A stretch of 24,914 nucleotides of DNA from an uncultured Erysipelotrichaceae bacterium (GCA_902803275.1 CADCPE010000074.1:1-24914), one strand, 5' to 3'; positions 1-7,619 are shown, counted from the stretch's first letter. A program made the numbers and translations. The notes: generated by a model from the sequence alone, not told the origin.

Positions 1-282
1 AGAGATATCAATGGTCACAAATCAGAGAAAGGTTCAGCCTGGGGCTATGGCAGGACCAGCAGTGAAGAAGAATTGACTGACAGGATCATTGAGATGCACG
101 AAAAGATGGTCATACCTTCAATAAGGAACGGACTGATCGGATACATCTACACTCAGGTAAGCGATGTTGAAGGAGAGATAAACGGTCTATATACCTATGA
201 CCGCAAGGTATGCAAAGTCAATAAAGAAAAACTTCTTGAAGCAAACAGCAGACTTCAAGAAGTATATAGAGCTAATCTGTGA
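1..282 (+). CDS. Glycoside hydrolase family 2 protein, C-terminal end (partial)
   Basis: The frame is open from the first base and ends with TGA at 280-282, so only the last 93 residues are present. The segment reads like the end of the TIM-barrel domain of Firmicutes family 2 glycosidases (beta-galactosidase/beta-glucuronidase type): an E-rich helix, then 'YTQVSDVEGEINGLYTYDRK', a hallmark near the end of the barrel where the protein states that the chain returns to the substrate pocket. Catalytic glutamates lie upstream, outside the window, so substrate cannot be inferred. The gene converges on the lipoprotein gene and the two stop codons overlap (272-282). A terminator hairpin follows at 291-320. 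The first internal ATG at 73 is not the start because homology-like sequence continues upstream of it. Confidence 0.8.
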   Translation, partial: RDINGHKSEKGSAWGYGRTSSEEELTDRIIEMHEKMVIPSIRNGLIGYIYTQVSDVEGEINGLYTYDRKVCKVNKEKLLEANSRLQEVYRANL

Positions 283-1396
283 TACTGCAGGCCGATCCGC
301 AATCCGTGAGATCGGCTTTTGTTTCGGACTTCAGTATTTCAATATCGATGTATCTGTTAAACCAGGTCGTAAGACCTTCAAGGCTCTGGTAATAGACAAG
401 ATCATCATTGCTTCCCGGATCAAGATAGGCAACGACTTCGCCGTCCTTATATATGAACATTGACGGTGTATAGGTAACTCTTGAACTGATCGAGTTGTCT
501 GTCTTGGAGAAATCGCTCAGGATCAGGGCATACATGTCGATCTGATTGGACTGACTAAATTCCTTTACGATCGGATAGAAGGAGGCGCAGGATGCACAGC
601 CTGGCAGATAGACATAGACTGCAAAGGTCTGCTTATCGTTTTCCATCTGCTTGAGCTGTTCCACGTTTTCGATCTGTACGAAGATCGAAGGATCGTCCTG
701 TTTGCTGTCATCATCCTTTTCAGGATTGTTAATTCTCGTCAATGTTGAAAAGTCGATATTGTGGTAATTGACCAGTGAGAAATCATAGTGCGTCTGTCCG
801 TTTTCCTCATAGGTGGTTTCGACCTTGTTTTTGCCCTCGTAATACCAGTAGCCGCCGGTATTGTAGATCTTCGTCTGATCCCAGCCTAGAGCCACCAGCA
901 GATCCTTGGTCATGCCCGAATATCCGCCGCCCCCGCACATCAGGAAGATATACTTGTCTTTAGGGAACAGGCTTTCAAGTATATGAAGTGATTCCTCGTA
1001 GTTGGCGATGTATTCACCGTCTTCAGTATGCGTAAACAGCGTATCGCCGCTGTAGCTTTCACCGACCTCTTCAGGCAATCCTTGCACGTTGCAAAGATAC
1101 GGATAAGGCACGACTTCAAAACCCTTCACATAACCGGAGAGGTAGGAATCGCCGCCTATCGCTTCATAGTTGGCTTCATCCTTCAGCATCCGCACATCGC
1201 GATAGACACTGTCTTTTCTGCCAAGATACTCATCGATGGTCGCTTCGTTGATGTTTTTATCAATGCCCAGCTGGCCTCTCATGCCGTCGCTCAGCTCAGG
1301 AAGAGGAAGATTCTTTTCCTTGCATGAAGCAAGCGTTACCAGCATCAGAACACAGATAAGTGTTTTTAATAAAGTTAGAAAACAGTTCTTTTTCAT
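272..1396 (-). CDS. Lipoprotein with rhodanese-like and thioredoxin-like domains
   Basis: A predicted lipid-anchored extracytoplasmic protein of 374 residues. A basic start and hydrophobic segment end in lipobox L-A-S-C, with Cys25 the likely lipidated residue. Residues about 50-190 resemble a rhodanese domain: the candidate active-site Cys154 sits in 'LMCGGGGYSG', followed by the typical helix and 'NTGGYWYYEG'. After a charged linker, residues about 240-355 look like a thioredoxin fold with a CxxC site (CASC, 267-270) preceded by 'YVYLPG'. The combination suggests redox or sulfane-sulfur handling outside the membrane; the substrate is unknown. An upstream in-frame ATG exists at 1405, but the TATAAT box at 1407-1412 predicts transcription from about 1400, so Met at 1396 is preferred and gives a cleaner signal peptide. 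The C-terminal tail (DCGSACSITD) is coded by the opposite-strand terminator, and may be incidental. Confidence 0.8.
   Translation of the reverse strand: MKKNCFLTLLKTLICVLMLVTLASCKEKNLPLPELSDGMRGQLGIDKNINEATIDEYLGRKDSVYRDVRMLKDEANYEAIGGDSYLSGYVKGFEVVPYPYLCNVQGLPEEVGESYSGDTLFTHTEDGEYIANYEESLHILESLFPKDKYIFLMCGGGGYSGMTKDLLVALGWDQTKIYNTGGYWYYEGKNKVETTYEENGQTHYDFSLVNYHNIDFSTLTRINNPEKDDDSKQDDPSIFVQIENVEQLKQMENDKQTFAVYVYLPGCASCASFYPIVKEFSQSNQIDMYALILSDFSKTDNSISSRVTYTPSMFIYKDGEVVAYLDPGSNDDLVYYQSLEGLTTWFNRYIDIEILKSETKADLTDCGSACSITD
291..320 (+). terminator. Intrinsic terminator of the GH2 gene
   Basis: GCCGATC (291-297) and GATCGGC (310-316) form a 7-bp stem around a 12-base loop, followed by TTTTGTTT. 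It lies 9 bases after the GH2 stop codon, inside the oppositely oriented lipoprotein coding sequence, whose last codons it shapes. Confidence 0.75.
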
Positions 1397-1406
1397 ATCA
1401 ATCATT

Positions 1407-1412
1407 ATTATA
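1407..1412 (-). promoter_or_regulatory. -10 box of the lipoprotein gene
   Basis: Perfect TATAAT on the minus strand. Transcription would start near 1400, leaving about 4 untranslated bases before ATG 1396. I see no convincing -35 box and no Shine-Dalgarno. It lies in the 38-bp gap after the peptidase gene. Confidence 0.5.
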
Positions 1413-1443
1413 CATTTTTTTCTGCATAAGCAAGAGAAACGGA

Positions 1444-2688
1444 CTACTGTCCGCTTCTCATGAAATTCTCTATATCATCCGGCTGCTTGATGATCTCTCT
1501 GGACAGGACTTCACATCCTGTATCGGTTATAAGCAGATCATCCTCGATCCTTATGCCTATGCCTTCATCGGCAATATACAGCCCCGGTTCATTGGTTATG
1601 ACGTTTCCTGCTTCAAGGATCTGTCCCATGCCGCCGTCAACGTCATGCGTATCCAGACCAAGATGATGGGATACGGAATGGAAGTAGTATTCGTTAAGAT
1701 CCTTGTTGAGATTGTGCTTAGGAAGCTCTTCCTTATAGTAATCGATGACCAGCTGATTGAGGTCCTTCATCTTCATGCCGGCACAGGCATTGCTTTCCAC
1801 GATCTTCTGGGCATTGAGCACGATATTGTAGATCTCCAGCTGCCGGTCGCTGAATTCGCCGTTGACCGGGAAGGTCCTGGAGATGTCTGCACAGTAATAG
1901 CCATATGTCGCTCCAAGGTCACAAAGGAACAGTTCACCATCCTGCATAGTCTGGTTGTTGTCGTGATAATGAAGGATCGTCGCTCTTTCTCCTGAGGCTG
2001 CGATCGTATCAAAAGCCTTGTTGCGGCAAAGCGCCTGGAACAGCACGAAGTCAAAGACGCCTTCCATGCTCATCTCATTCAATCCCGGCTTGGCAGTTTT
2101 CATCATCTGCTGTATGCCAAGGTTGGTGGTGTGAATGGCTTTCCTGATGCAGGAGATCTCATATTCATCCTTGATAAGTCTCATGCGACCGATGAGCGGA
2201 TAGATATCTTTCAGCTTTATATATGGATATCTTTCCTGCAGCTTCTTTGCGTATTTTATGGAAACGGTCTCTTCCTGTTCCATAGAGTAGTGCCAGAAAT
2301 CAAAATAGAATTCAAAACCGCTTTCTCTTCTCATCCTGTTCATCAAAACAGCTGTGGTATCATCGAGCTCACTGACTGTTCTGATGTCGTTAATCTCTGA
2401 GATCTGTGCAGCTTCTTCCTTCAGCATCCTGCCTCCCACCCAGCGGGCCAGAGTCTTGTTGAAAGGAAGAATAAACAGCATCTGCTTGCCTATGCCATCC
2501 ATCTTGTACATAAGCAGGACCATCTCCTCCTTATCAAGACCGGTCAGGTAGTAGAAGCTGCGGTTTACTGAAAACGGATAGGCTTCATCTTCCGAACGCA
2601 TCGGCGCCTTTCCTGAAAAAAGCATCACGGCGCAATTATCCGGCAGTGTTTCAAGCAATCTTTTACGTCTGTTAGAATATTGATTCAT
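1444..2688 (-). CDS. M24B Xaa-Pro aminopeptidase/dipeptidase
   Basis: A cytoplasmic dinuclear metallopeptidase that removes residues next to proline. The 414-residue protein has the creatinase/aminopeptidase-P N-terminal domain (about 1-130) and the pita-bread M24 catalytic domain (about 175-400). All five metal ligands can be placed by motif: Asp257 and Asp268 ('CDLGATYGYYCADISRT'), His341 ('HSVSHHLGLDTHD'), Glu367 ('NEPGL') and Glu382 ('RIEDD'). The two-domain layout favours aminopeptidase P or prolidase (PepP/PepQ); motif reading cannot separate them. ATG 2688 is chosen because a purine-rich AAGGAAGA site lies just upstream; the longer in-frame start at 2730 lies deeper inside thiI. It overlaps the thiI 3' end by 17 bases, implying translational coupling. 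It stops with TAG. Confidence 0.88.
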   Translation of the reverse strand: MNQYSNRRKRLLETLPDNCAVMLFSGKAPMRSEDEAYPFSVNRSFYYLTGLDKEEMVLLMYKMDGIGKQMLFILPFNKTLARWVGGRMLKEEAAQISEINDIRTVSELDDTTAVLMNRMRRESGFEFYFDFWHYSMEQEETVSIKYAKKLQERYPYIKLKDIYPLIGRMRLIKDEYEISCIRKAIHTTNLGIQQMMKTAKPGLNEMSMEGVFDFVLFQALCRNKAFDTIAASGERATILHYHDNNQTMQDGELFLCDLGATYGYYCADISRTFPVNGEFSDRQLEIYNIVLNAQKIVESNACAGMKMKDLNQLVIDYYKEELPKHNLNKDLNEYYFHSVSHHLGLDTHDVDGGMGQILEAGNVITNEPGLYIADEGIGIRIEDDLLITDTGCEVLSREIIKQPDDIENFMRSGQ

Positions 2689-3871
2689 CTTCTTCCTTCT
2701 TTCTATACGACACTTTAACAATCCTGTCATTGTTTATGCATTCTTCAACAAGCGTTTCGAAATCAAACAGCGATTCATAGTGAAGACACTTGTCTTCCTT
2801 CGGTTTGGTGACCGGATTCTTCGGATCAAAGATCGTGCAGCAGTCTTCATAAGGAAGGATACTGGTCTCATAGGTATCGATGCGCTTGGCGATATCAATG
2901 ATCTCCAGCTTGTCCATCATGCACAGCGGTCTAAGGATCAAGGTATCGGCGACCTTGCCGATGACGCTTATCGATTCCGGAGTCTGTGAGGCAACCTGAC
3001 CGATTGATTCGCCGTTGGTGATGACTCCGATGTGCCTTTGCTTGCACAGCCTGTCAGCTATCCTGTACATCATCCTGCGCATGATCGTGATGCAGTACGG
3101 TTCATCGACGTTTTTATAGATAGCCAGCTGCAGATCGGTAAACGGAATGATATGGACATTGATCTCTTCCTGAGCGACCGAAAGCTTTTCAGCCAGTGTC
3201 AGCACTTTCTGCAGTGCCTGCTTTGAAGTATAAGGTTCAGAGGCAAAATGAAGGCACTCTATCTTCAGCCCCCTTTTCATCGTCATGTAGGCTGCGACCG
3301 GTGAATCGATACCGCCTGACATCATGACCATGGCCATGCCGTTGATGCCGGTAGGATAACCGCCTCCGCCTTTTACTTTTTCGTCCATGACATAGATGAA
3401 ATCCTTGTCTACCGATACATAAAGCATCAGATCAGGATCATGGACATCGACAAGCAGATCGCTGTTGTGCAGAATGTTTCCGGCAACAGCCCTGTTGATC
3501 TCGTCGGATATCAGCGGATAATTCTTGTCATGTCTTTTCGTAGCGACCTTGAAAGTTCTGGCGTTGTGTTTCCTTGCGAGCTCCAGGGTGACTTTTTTGA
3601 CATCTTCGATATCTCTGCCAACCCTGATCGCACCGGCGAAATATGAGTAGCCGAAAACATCTTTAAGTTCCTTCTTTATCACTTCATAGTCTTCGCCGTT
3701 GAGCTTGATGAACAGACCGTCATGAAGCATGTTGTAGGTCAGAGCTTCATGGTCCTTGAGTCTTTTCTTGATGTTGGAAGTAAGCTGCTTTGTGAATTCC
3801 TTGCGGTTCTTACCCTTGGTAGAAAGTTCGCCGTATCTGACGATGATGTGGTCATATTGAATATCAGGCAT
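2672..3871 (-). CDS. thiI: tRNA 4-thiouridine synthetase ThiI
   Basis: ThiI adenylates uridine 8 of tRNA and transfers sulfur to form 4-thiouridine; it also serves thiazole synthesis for thiamine in some bacteria. The 399-residue protein has the ferredoxin-like N-terminal region ('RYGELSTKGKNR'), a THUMP domain (about 60-165) and the ATP-pyrophosphatase domain with PP-loop SGGIDS (185-190). A 'DCC' site near residue 344 matches the conserved cysteine of this domain. There is no C-terminal rhodanese domain, as in Bacillus-type ThiI, so sulfur should come directly from a partner desulfurase. That partner is encoded immediately upstream and overlaps by 8 bases (ATGCCTGA). Confidence 0.95.
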   Translation of the reverse strand: MPDIQYDHIIVRYGELSTKGKNRKEFTKQLTSNIKKRLKDHEALTYNMLHDGLFIKLNGEDYEVIKKELKDVFGYSYFAGAIRVGRDIEDVKKVTLELARKHNARTFKVATKRHDKNYPLISDEINRAVAGNILHNSDLLVDVHDPDLMLYVSVDKDFIYVMDEKVKGGGGYPTGINGMAMVMMSGGIDSPVAAYMTMKRGLKIECLHFASEPYTSKQALQKVLTLAEKLSVAQEEINVHIIPFTDLQLAIYKNVDEPYCITIMRRMMYRIADRLCKQRHIGVITNGESIGQVASQTPESISVIGKVADTLILRPLCMMDKLEIIDIAKRIDTYETSILPYEDCCTIFDPKNPVTKPKEDKCLHYESLFDFETLVEECINNDRIVKVSYRKKEEDESIF

Positions 3872-4967
3872 ATTTATTCAGGATCTCCTTCAGTGTCTTC
3901 AGGAAGTAGTCGATCTCTTCCCTGGTATTGGTGTAATCAAAAGAAATGCGCAGGGCATAGTTCTCATCGATGCCCAAGGCATTCAGTGTTCTGTTGAGTT
4001 CGTTCTTTCTTGAGCCGCAGGTCGATTTGGATGAGATCATTATGCCTTTATCATTCAAGGCATTCAGCATGACTTCCGACTGCACCGGCGTGGAAATATT
4101 GACCAGTGTCATCAGACCCTTGTCATAGTTGATCCTGGCGATATCCTTCAATCCATCTATCAGCTGATCGTGAAGCTGTACAAGATCGTCATGGTACTTA
4201 TCCTTGTTTTCCATGGCGATCCTTAAGGTCTTGGCCAGAACGATATTACTCAGGGCATTCGATGTTCCGCCCCTTATTCCGTATTCCTGCTGGCCGCCGG
4301 AAATGATCGGCGAAAGATTCACGAATTCCTTCTTGATCAGAACCCCCGATCCTTTCAGGCCGTGGATCTTGTGGGCAGAAAAGCTTGCCATATCGACGTT
4401 TTTCAGATCGACATCGACCTTGCCTACTCCCTGCGTGATGTCGGTGTGGAAATAGGTACCGGAATGTTTCTTCACCACTTCAGCAATGCTTTCAACGTCA
4501 TTGATCGCCCCGATCTCGTTGTTTACCTGCATGATCGAAACAAGAAGCGTATCACTTCTTAAGGCATCTTTGACCATATCGGCACTGATATGTCCGTCCT
4601 TGTCAGGATCGATGTAGGTAACTTCATAACCGAACTCGTTTTCCAGCTGTCTGAAACTGTTATATACAGAGGAGTGTTCATAGATCGAAGTGATCAGATG
4701 CTTTCTTTCGGGATGTCTGAAGCACAAGCCCTTTATGGCCAGTGAATTGGCTTCTGAAGCACCGGAAGTAAAAATGATCTCGTCCTTCTTTACGCCGAAT
4801 GTATCGGCGATGATGGAACGGGACTTCTCCTGCATAGCATAAATAGCGACGCCGTCGTCGTATAAGGCATCGCTATTACAGTAATATTCATCCAATAGTT
4901 TTTTGTAGGTCTTTCCTACTTCAGCGTCCAAGGAAGTAGTTGAGACTGCATCCAGGTAAACTTTCAC
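3864..4967 (-). CDS. nifZ: Cysteine desulfurase, NifZ/IscS type, ThiI partner
   Basis: A PLP enzyme that converts cysteine to alanine and hands persulfide sulfur to ThiI. Visible landmarks over 367 residues: His98 in 'YEHSS', Asp176 in 'HTDITQ', PLP lysine Lys200 in 'SAHKIHGLKG' and the mobile catalytic Cys317 in 'SKSTCGSRK'. The stretch 'YYCNSDALYDDG' resembles the NifZ clade ('YYGN..SLH..G') more than housekeeping IscS, but the usual His is Tyr36. It starts with GTG whose G is shared with the ezrA stop (TAGTG), with GAGGA about 8 bases upstream. Position between ezrA and thiI matches Bacillus subtilis gene order. Polarity from the ezrA nonsense codon could lower its expression. Confidence 0.93.
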   Translation of the reverse strand: MKVYLDAVSTTSLDAEVGKTYKKLLDEYYCNSDALYDDGVAIYAMQEKSRSIIADTFGVKKDEIIFTSGASEANSLAIKGLCFRHPERKHLITSIYEHSSVYNSFRQLENEFGYEVTYIDPDKDGHISADMVKDALRSDTLLVSIMQVNNEIGAINDVESIAEVVKKHSGTYFHTDITQGVGKVDVDLKNVDMASFSAHKIHGLKGSGVLIKKEFVNLSPIISGGQQEYGIRGGTSNALSNIVLAKTLRIAMENKDKYHDDLVQLHDQLIDGLKDIARINYDKGLMTLVNISTPVQSEVMLNALNDKGIMISSKSTCGSRKNELNRTLNALGIDENYALRISFDYTNTREEIDYFLKTLKEILNKYA

Positions 4968-5455
4968 TAGACATTCCTCATGATCTTTTCATCGGCATCA
5001 TCCGGGAACAGCGTCTCGATACAGCTGATCGCCGTCTTTAATGCCTTTGTATATTCGCCGTTGAGATACTGGAACTCGGCTTTCGAGAGTTCTCTGTCGA
5101 TCTCCGGATAAGTCGAACGATACTTGTTGCCGAAGACTACGGCATTCTCGACCATGATCGACATGCCGACGACGTTGTTGATGTTGTTGTAGAACTTGTA
5201 GGTAAAATCGATCGCCTCATCAAGCAGAGCATTGAGCTCTTCGATGTTGATCGGAACTTCAGCGATCATCTCTCTGATCTGTTCGATATATTCTCTTGCC
5301 TTCTGCAGATCGTTCTTGTATGATTCATCAATGCTTGGAAGTGCGTATTCCAGCAGCTTGGTCTCGACTTCGGAAACGACCAGCTGCAGTTTGGTCAGCT
5401 GACTGGTGGCTCTTGTCTCGCCATCTGTCGACTTGTCGATCCTTGACTTGTAGGA
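4967..5455 (-). pseudogene. ezrA: ezrA, 3' part beyond an in-frame TAG
   Basis: This is the continuation, in the same frame, of the ezrA reading frame after the TAG at 5456-5458. It codes about 162 residues with the unmistakable EzrA C-terminus, including 'GNKYRSTYPEIDRELSKAE' followed by 'LNGEYTKALKTA'. The first internal Met codon in this part is at 5269, without a good ribosome-binding site, so separate translation is doubtful. It ends with TAG overlapping the GTG of nifZ, the natural end of the gene, which shows the downstream part is otherwise intact. No frameshift is needed to join the two parts: one codon, probably once CAG (Gln), is the only obstacle. Confidence 0.8.
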
Positions 5456-6679
5456 CTACAGGGTCTTGAGATCGGCTTCCACCGAATTGAAGAGTTCATC
5501 CGCATCAGAGAGTATATCTGACGAAGGTCTTACACATGAGATCAGATCGACATTGATCTGTTCATATTTGGCTTTATACTTGCTGATGCTGTTTCGCATG
5601 TCGCTGAGGACCTTGCTGAGGTCCTCAAGACCGAATCTTGCGGATTCCTTATGGTAGGCAATGCGCACATACTCCTCGACCTTTTCCATATCCCTGATAT
5701 GTTCATAGGCCTTCTCGTTAGTCTCTTTTGCCTGCTTGAATGACCGGTTTTCATCGGCAAGCGCTTCATTCAGGCTGTTGAGGATATCCTTGTCATTGGA
5801 AAGATCAGCCTTTATGCCCTTGGTCTCGGCAGCCATGATCTTTCCGGTGCACTCTTCAATGCTCTGTTCGATCCCGGCAATCTTTTCATCGGTCTTCAGA
5901 TGATCGATATAGACGCCTCTTTGCTTTGTTAAGGCGATCTCCCGTTTGGTCTCATCCATCATCAGAGGAACTACACCCTTTAGATCCTTGAGAAGTTTAG
6001 GGACCTTGTTGGCGTTGGTCTTGATCGTTTCGAGTATTTCATCGATCTTTTCCAGATCGTTCTGTGCACTTACATAATCCGAAGCATATATGAATTCCTC
6101 AGAAGAAGAGAAAAGGCTTTCGCATTCTTCCAGTTTCTTTACAAAACCGTCATAGGAAATGGAAAGAAGCTGTGAATTCTTGTTGATGGTGGTCTTGACG
6201 ATCCTGTATTTCTCTTTGAGCTTAGTAGAGTAGTCTCTTTGCTGATTCTCTTTTTTGGAGAACTCCTCCAGGAAATCATCGATCTCCTTGACCTCCGCTT
6301 CACATTCCTTCATCGCCAGATCGATCATGTCCAGCGTTTCCAGATTCTCCATGTAGGATTTTTCGGATTGGGAATCATCGGCATCGTTCAGCATCTGCTG
6401 CAGATCGTTGATATGCATATCGACTTCGTTATAGCGTTTCAGATAGACATCGACTTCCTTGGCCATTTCTTCATTGCGCCTGGCCATGGTCTGGGCCTTG
6501 TTCAATTTGAAAGCCAGAGGGACCGTCTTGATATCATTAAAACGGACGTACAACTCGTCCATCTTTTTCTTCAAATTCTTTTTATGGGAATTTCTGACAA
6601 TAAGAACAACCGCAAGAGCTATTACCACTACCGAAACTGCCGCTATGATAATAATCGTTGTCGTGTTTAGTGTTTTCAT
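5456..6679 (-). CDS. ezrA: Septation ring regulator EzrA, truncated by nonsense codon
   Basis: EzrA is a membrane-anchored spectrin-like protein that restrains FtsZ assembly and links division to wall synthesis in Firmicutes. The visible part has a short N-terminal start, one transmembrane helix (about 7-26, rich in Ile/Val/Ala) and long heptad-containing alpha-helical repeats. It stops at TAG 5456-5458 after 407 residues; read through, the protein would be about 570 residues, the usual EzrA length. ATG 6679 is preferred over ATG 6685 because a good promoter (6688-6716) predicts transcription from about 6681, between the two codons. First gene of the ezrA-nifZ-thiI-peptidase cluster. If the TAG is real, the last spectrin-like repeat is lost. 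Confidence 0.88.
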   Translation of the reverse strand: MKTLNTTTIIIIAAVSVVVIALAVVLIVRNSHKKNLKKKMDELYVRFNDIKTVPLAFKLNKAQTMARRNEEMAKEVDVYLKRYNEVDMHINDLQQMLNDADDSQSEKSYMENLETLDMIDLAMKECEAEVKEIDDFLEEFSKKENQQRDYSTKLKEKYRIVKTTINKNSQLLSISYDGFVKKLEECESLFSSSEEFIYASDYVSAQNDLEKIDEILETIKTNANKVPKLLKDLKGVVPLMMDETKREIALTKQRGVYIDHLKTDEKIAGIEQSIEECTGKIMAAETKGIKADLSNDKDILNSLNEALADENRSFKQAKETNEKAYEHIRDMEKVEEYVRIAYHKESARFGLEDLSKVLSDMRNSISKYKAKYEQINVDLISCVRPSSDILSDADELFNSVEADLKTL

Positions 6680-6687
6680 ACGCATTA

Positions 6688-6716
6688 ATTTTACTATTTA
6701 AACATGCATTTTTCAA
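6688..6716 (-). promoter_or_regulatory. ezrA promoter (sigma-A type)
   Basis: On the minus strand TTGAAA (6716-6711), a 17-base spacer and TAAAAT (6693-6688). The predicted start near 6681 is two bases before ATG 6679, giving an almost leaderless mRNA. Its -35 box directly abuts the -35 box of the rpsD promoter. Confidence 0.7.
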
Positions 6717-6745
6717 TTGACGTACGGGCCTCATTCTGCGATAAT
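6717..6745 (+). promoter_or_regulatory. rpsD promoter (sigma-A type)
   Basis: TTGACG (6717-6722), a 17-base spacer and GATAAT (6740-6745). The predicted start is about 6752, leaving a leader near 148 bases before rpsD. Confidence 0.75.
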
Positions 6746-6751
6746 AATTAA

Positions 6752-6899
6752 GCACATAAATTTATAGCAGCATGTAAAGTTACCGGCAAAGTATCAGTAC
6801 CAGATGCGGAAACAAGTAAAGCGGCGCTATGCTTGAAAGTTGAATACTGACACTCCCGATAATGATTTACACCTGTACTTACTTAAGGAGGAAAAACTT
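6752..6899 (+). promoter_or_regulatory. rpsD mRNA leader, candidate S4 autoregulatory element
   Basis: A long untranslated leader ends in a strong AAGGAGG site at 6885-6891. By eye, 6790-6799 pairs with 6845-6854 (9 of 10 pairs, one A/C mismatch). The loop of that helix holds AAGTAA (6814-6819), which is complementary to TTACTT (6879-6884) directly before the Shine-Dalgarno, so a pseudoknot could mask ribosome binding. S4 is known to repress its own mRNA in Bacillus subtilis through a leader; whether this leader matches that class is inference. Confidence 0.45.
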
Positions 6900-7505
6900 A
6901 TGGCAAGAAACACAGGTCCTACTTGGAGAATTTCCAGACGTTTGAACTTCTCTGTTCTTGAAACAGGAGAAGAACTCGCAAAGAGACCTTACATCCCGGG
7001 CATGCATGGTTCTGCAACCAGACGTGTCAAACAGTCAAACTATGGCTTACAGAAAGCTGAAAAGCAGAAATTAAGACATATGTACGGCTTAAGTGAAAAG
7101 CAGTTCTACAACACTTATGTCAAGGCTGTCAAGAAGAAAGGTGTCACCGGTACTAACCTGTTTGTCATGCTGGAATCAAGATTGGACAATCTTGTATACC
7201 GCATGGGCTTCGCAAGCACCAGAAAACAGGCCAGACAGATCGTTACTCACGGTCATGTCCTGGTAAACGGCAAGAAAGTCGATATCCCTTCATGCCAGAT
7301 CAAACCGGGCTCTACAATCGAGATCAAGGAAAACTACAAGAACAACGCTTTAGTAGCTGAATCAGTAGATGCTACAGTATCATTCAAGGATTTCGTTGAA
7401 GTTGATAAGGAAGCGCGTAAAGGAAAGTATGTCAGATTACCTGAAAGAAAAGAACTCAATCAGGAAATCAACGAATTGCTCGTAATCGAATATTACAACA
7501 GGTAA
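6900..7505 (+). CDS. rpsD: 30S ribosomal protein S4
   Basis: Primary 16S rRNA-binding protein that nucleates 30S assembly. The 201-residue protein has the N-terminal region 'MARNTGPTWRISRRLN', then the S4 RNA-binding domain (about 93-155) with 'LESRLDNLVYRMGFASTR' and 'GHVLVNGKKVDIPS'. It lacks the four-cysteine zinc motif near the N-terminus, so it is a C-minus form. ATG 6900 follows AAGGAGG with good spacing; an upstream in-frame ATG at 6840 lies in the leader and is rejected. Monocistronic: a terminator follows at once. Confidence 0.98.
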   Translation: MARNTGPTWRISRRLNFSVLETGEELAKRPYIPGMHGSATRRVKQSNYGLQKAEKQKLRHMYGLSEKQFYNTYVKAVKKKGVTGTNLFVMLESRLDNLVYRMGFASTRKQARQIVTHGHVLVNGKKVDIPSCQIKPGSTIEIKENYKNNALVAESVDATVSFKDFVEVDKEARKGKYVRLPERKELNQEINELLVIEYYNR

Positions 7506-7519
7506 TAATACAGAGCTAC

Positions 7520-7546
7520 AAAAAGTGCCTGAAAAGGCACTTTTTT
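7520..7546 (+). terminator. rpsD intrinsic terminator
   Basis: AAAAGTGCCT and AGGCACTTTTTT pair around a GAAA tetraloop and end in six T's, 15 bases after the rpsD stop. Confidence 0.9.
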
Positions 7547-7601
7547 GATGCGTTAAAACCATCTCATATCATGCCGTAAATGTCTAACATCTCCTTGAAA
7601 C

Positions 7602-7619
7602 AAAAAACCGCCGAAGCGG
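7602..7619 (-). terminator. Probable terminator of the GGDEF gene
   Basis: On the minus strand CCGC-TTCG-GCGG (7619-7608) has a UUCG tetraloop and is followed by TTTTTTG. The stem is only 4 bp, but the loop is an especially stable one. It lies 115 bases past the GGDEF stop. The rest of 7547-7734 is AT-rich and shows nothing else. Confidence 0.55.

Noticed and set aside
5456..5458. Reassignment of TAG to an amino acid as the explanation for the ezrA stop
   Set aside because: gmk, the histidine kinase, the M24 peptidase and ezrA itself end naturally at TAG at normal protein lengths, and the gmk and kinase terminators lie at or just after those stops.
6840..6899. A 20-residue N-terminal extension of ribosomal protein S4
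   Set aside because: It lies in the leader; S4 begins MARNxGP and AAGGAGG precedes ATG 6900.
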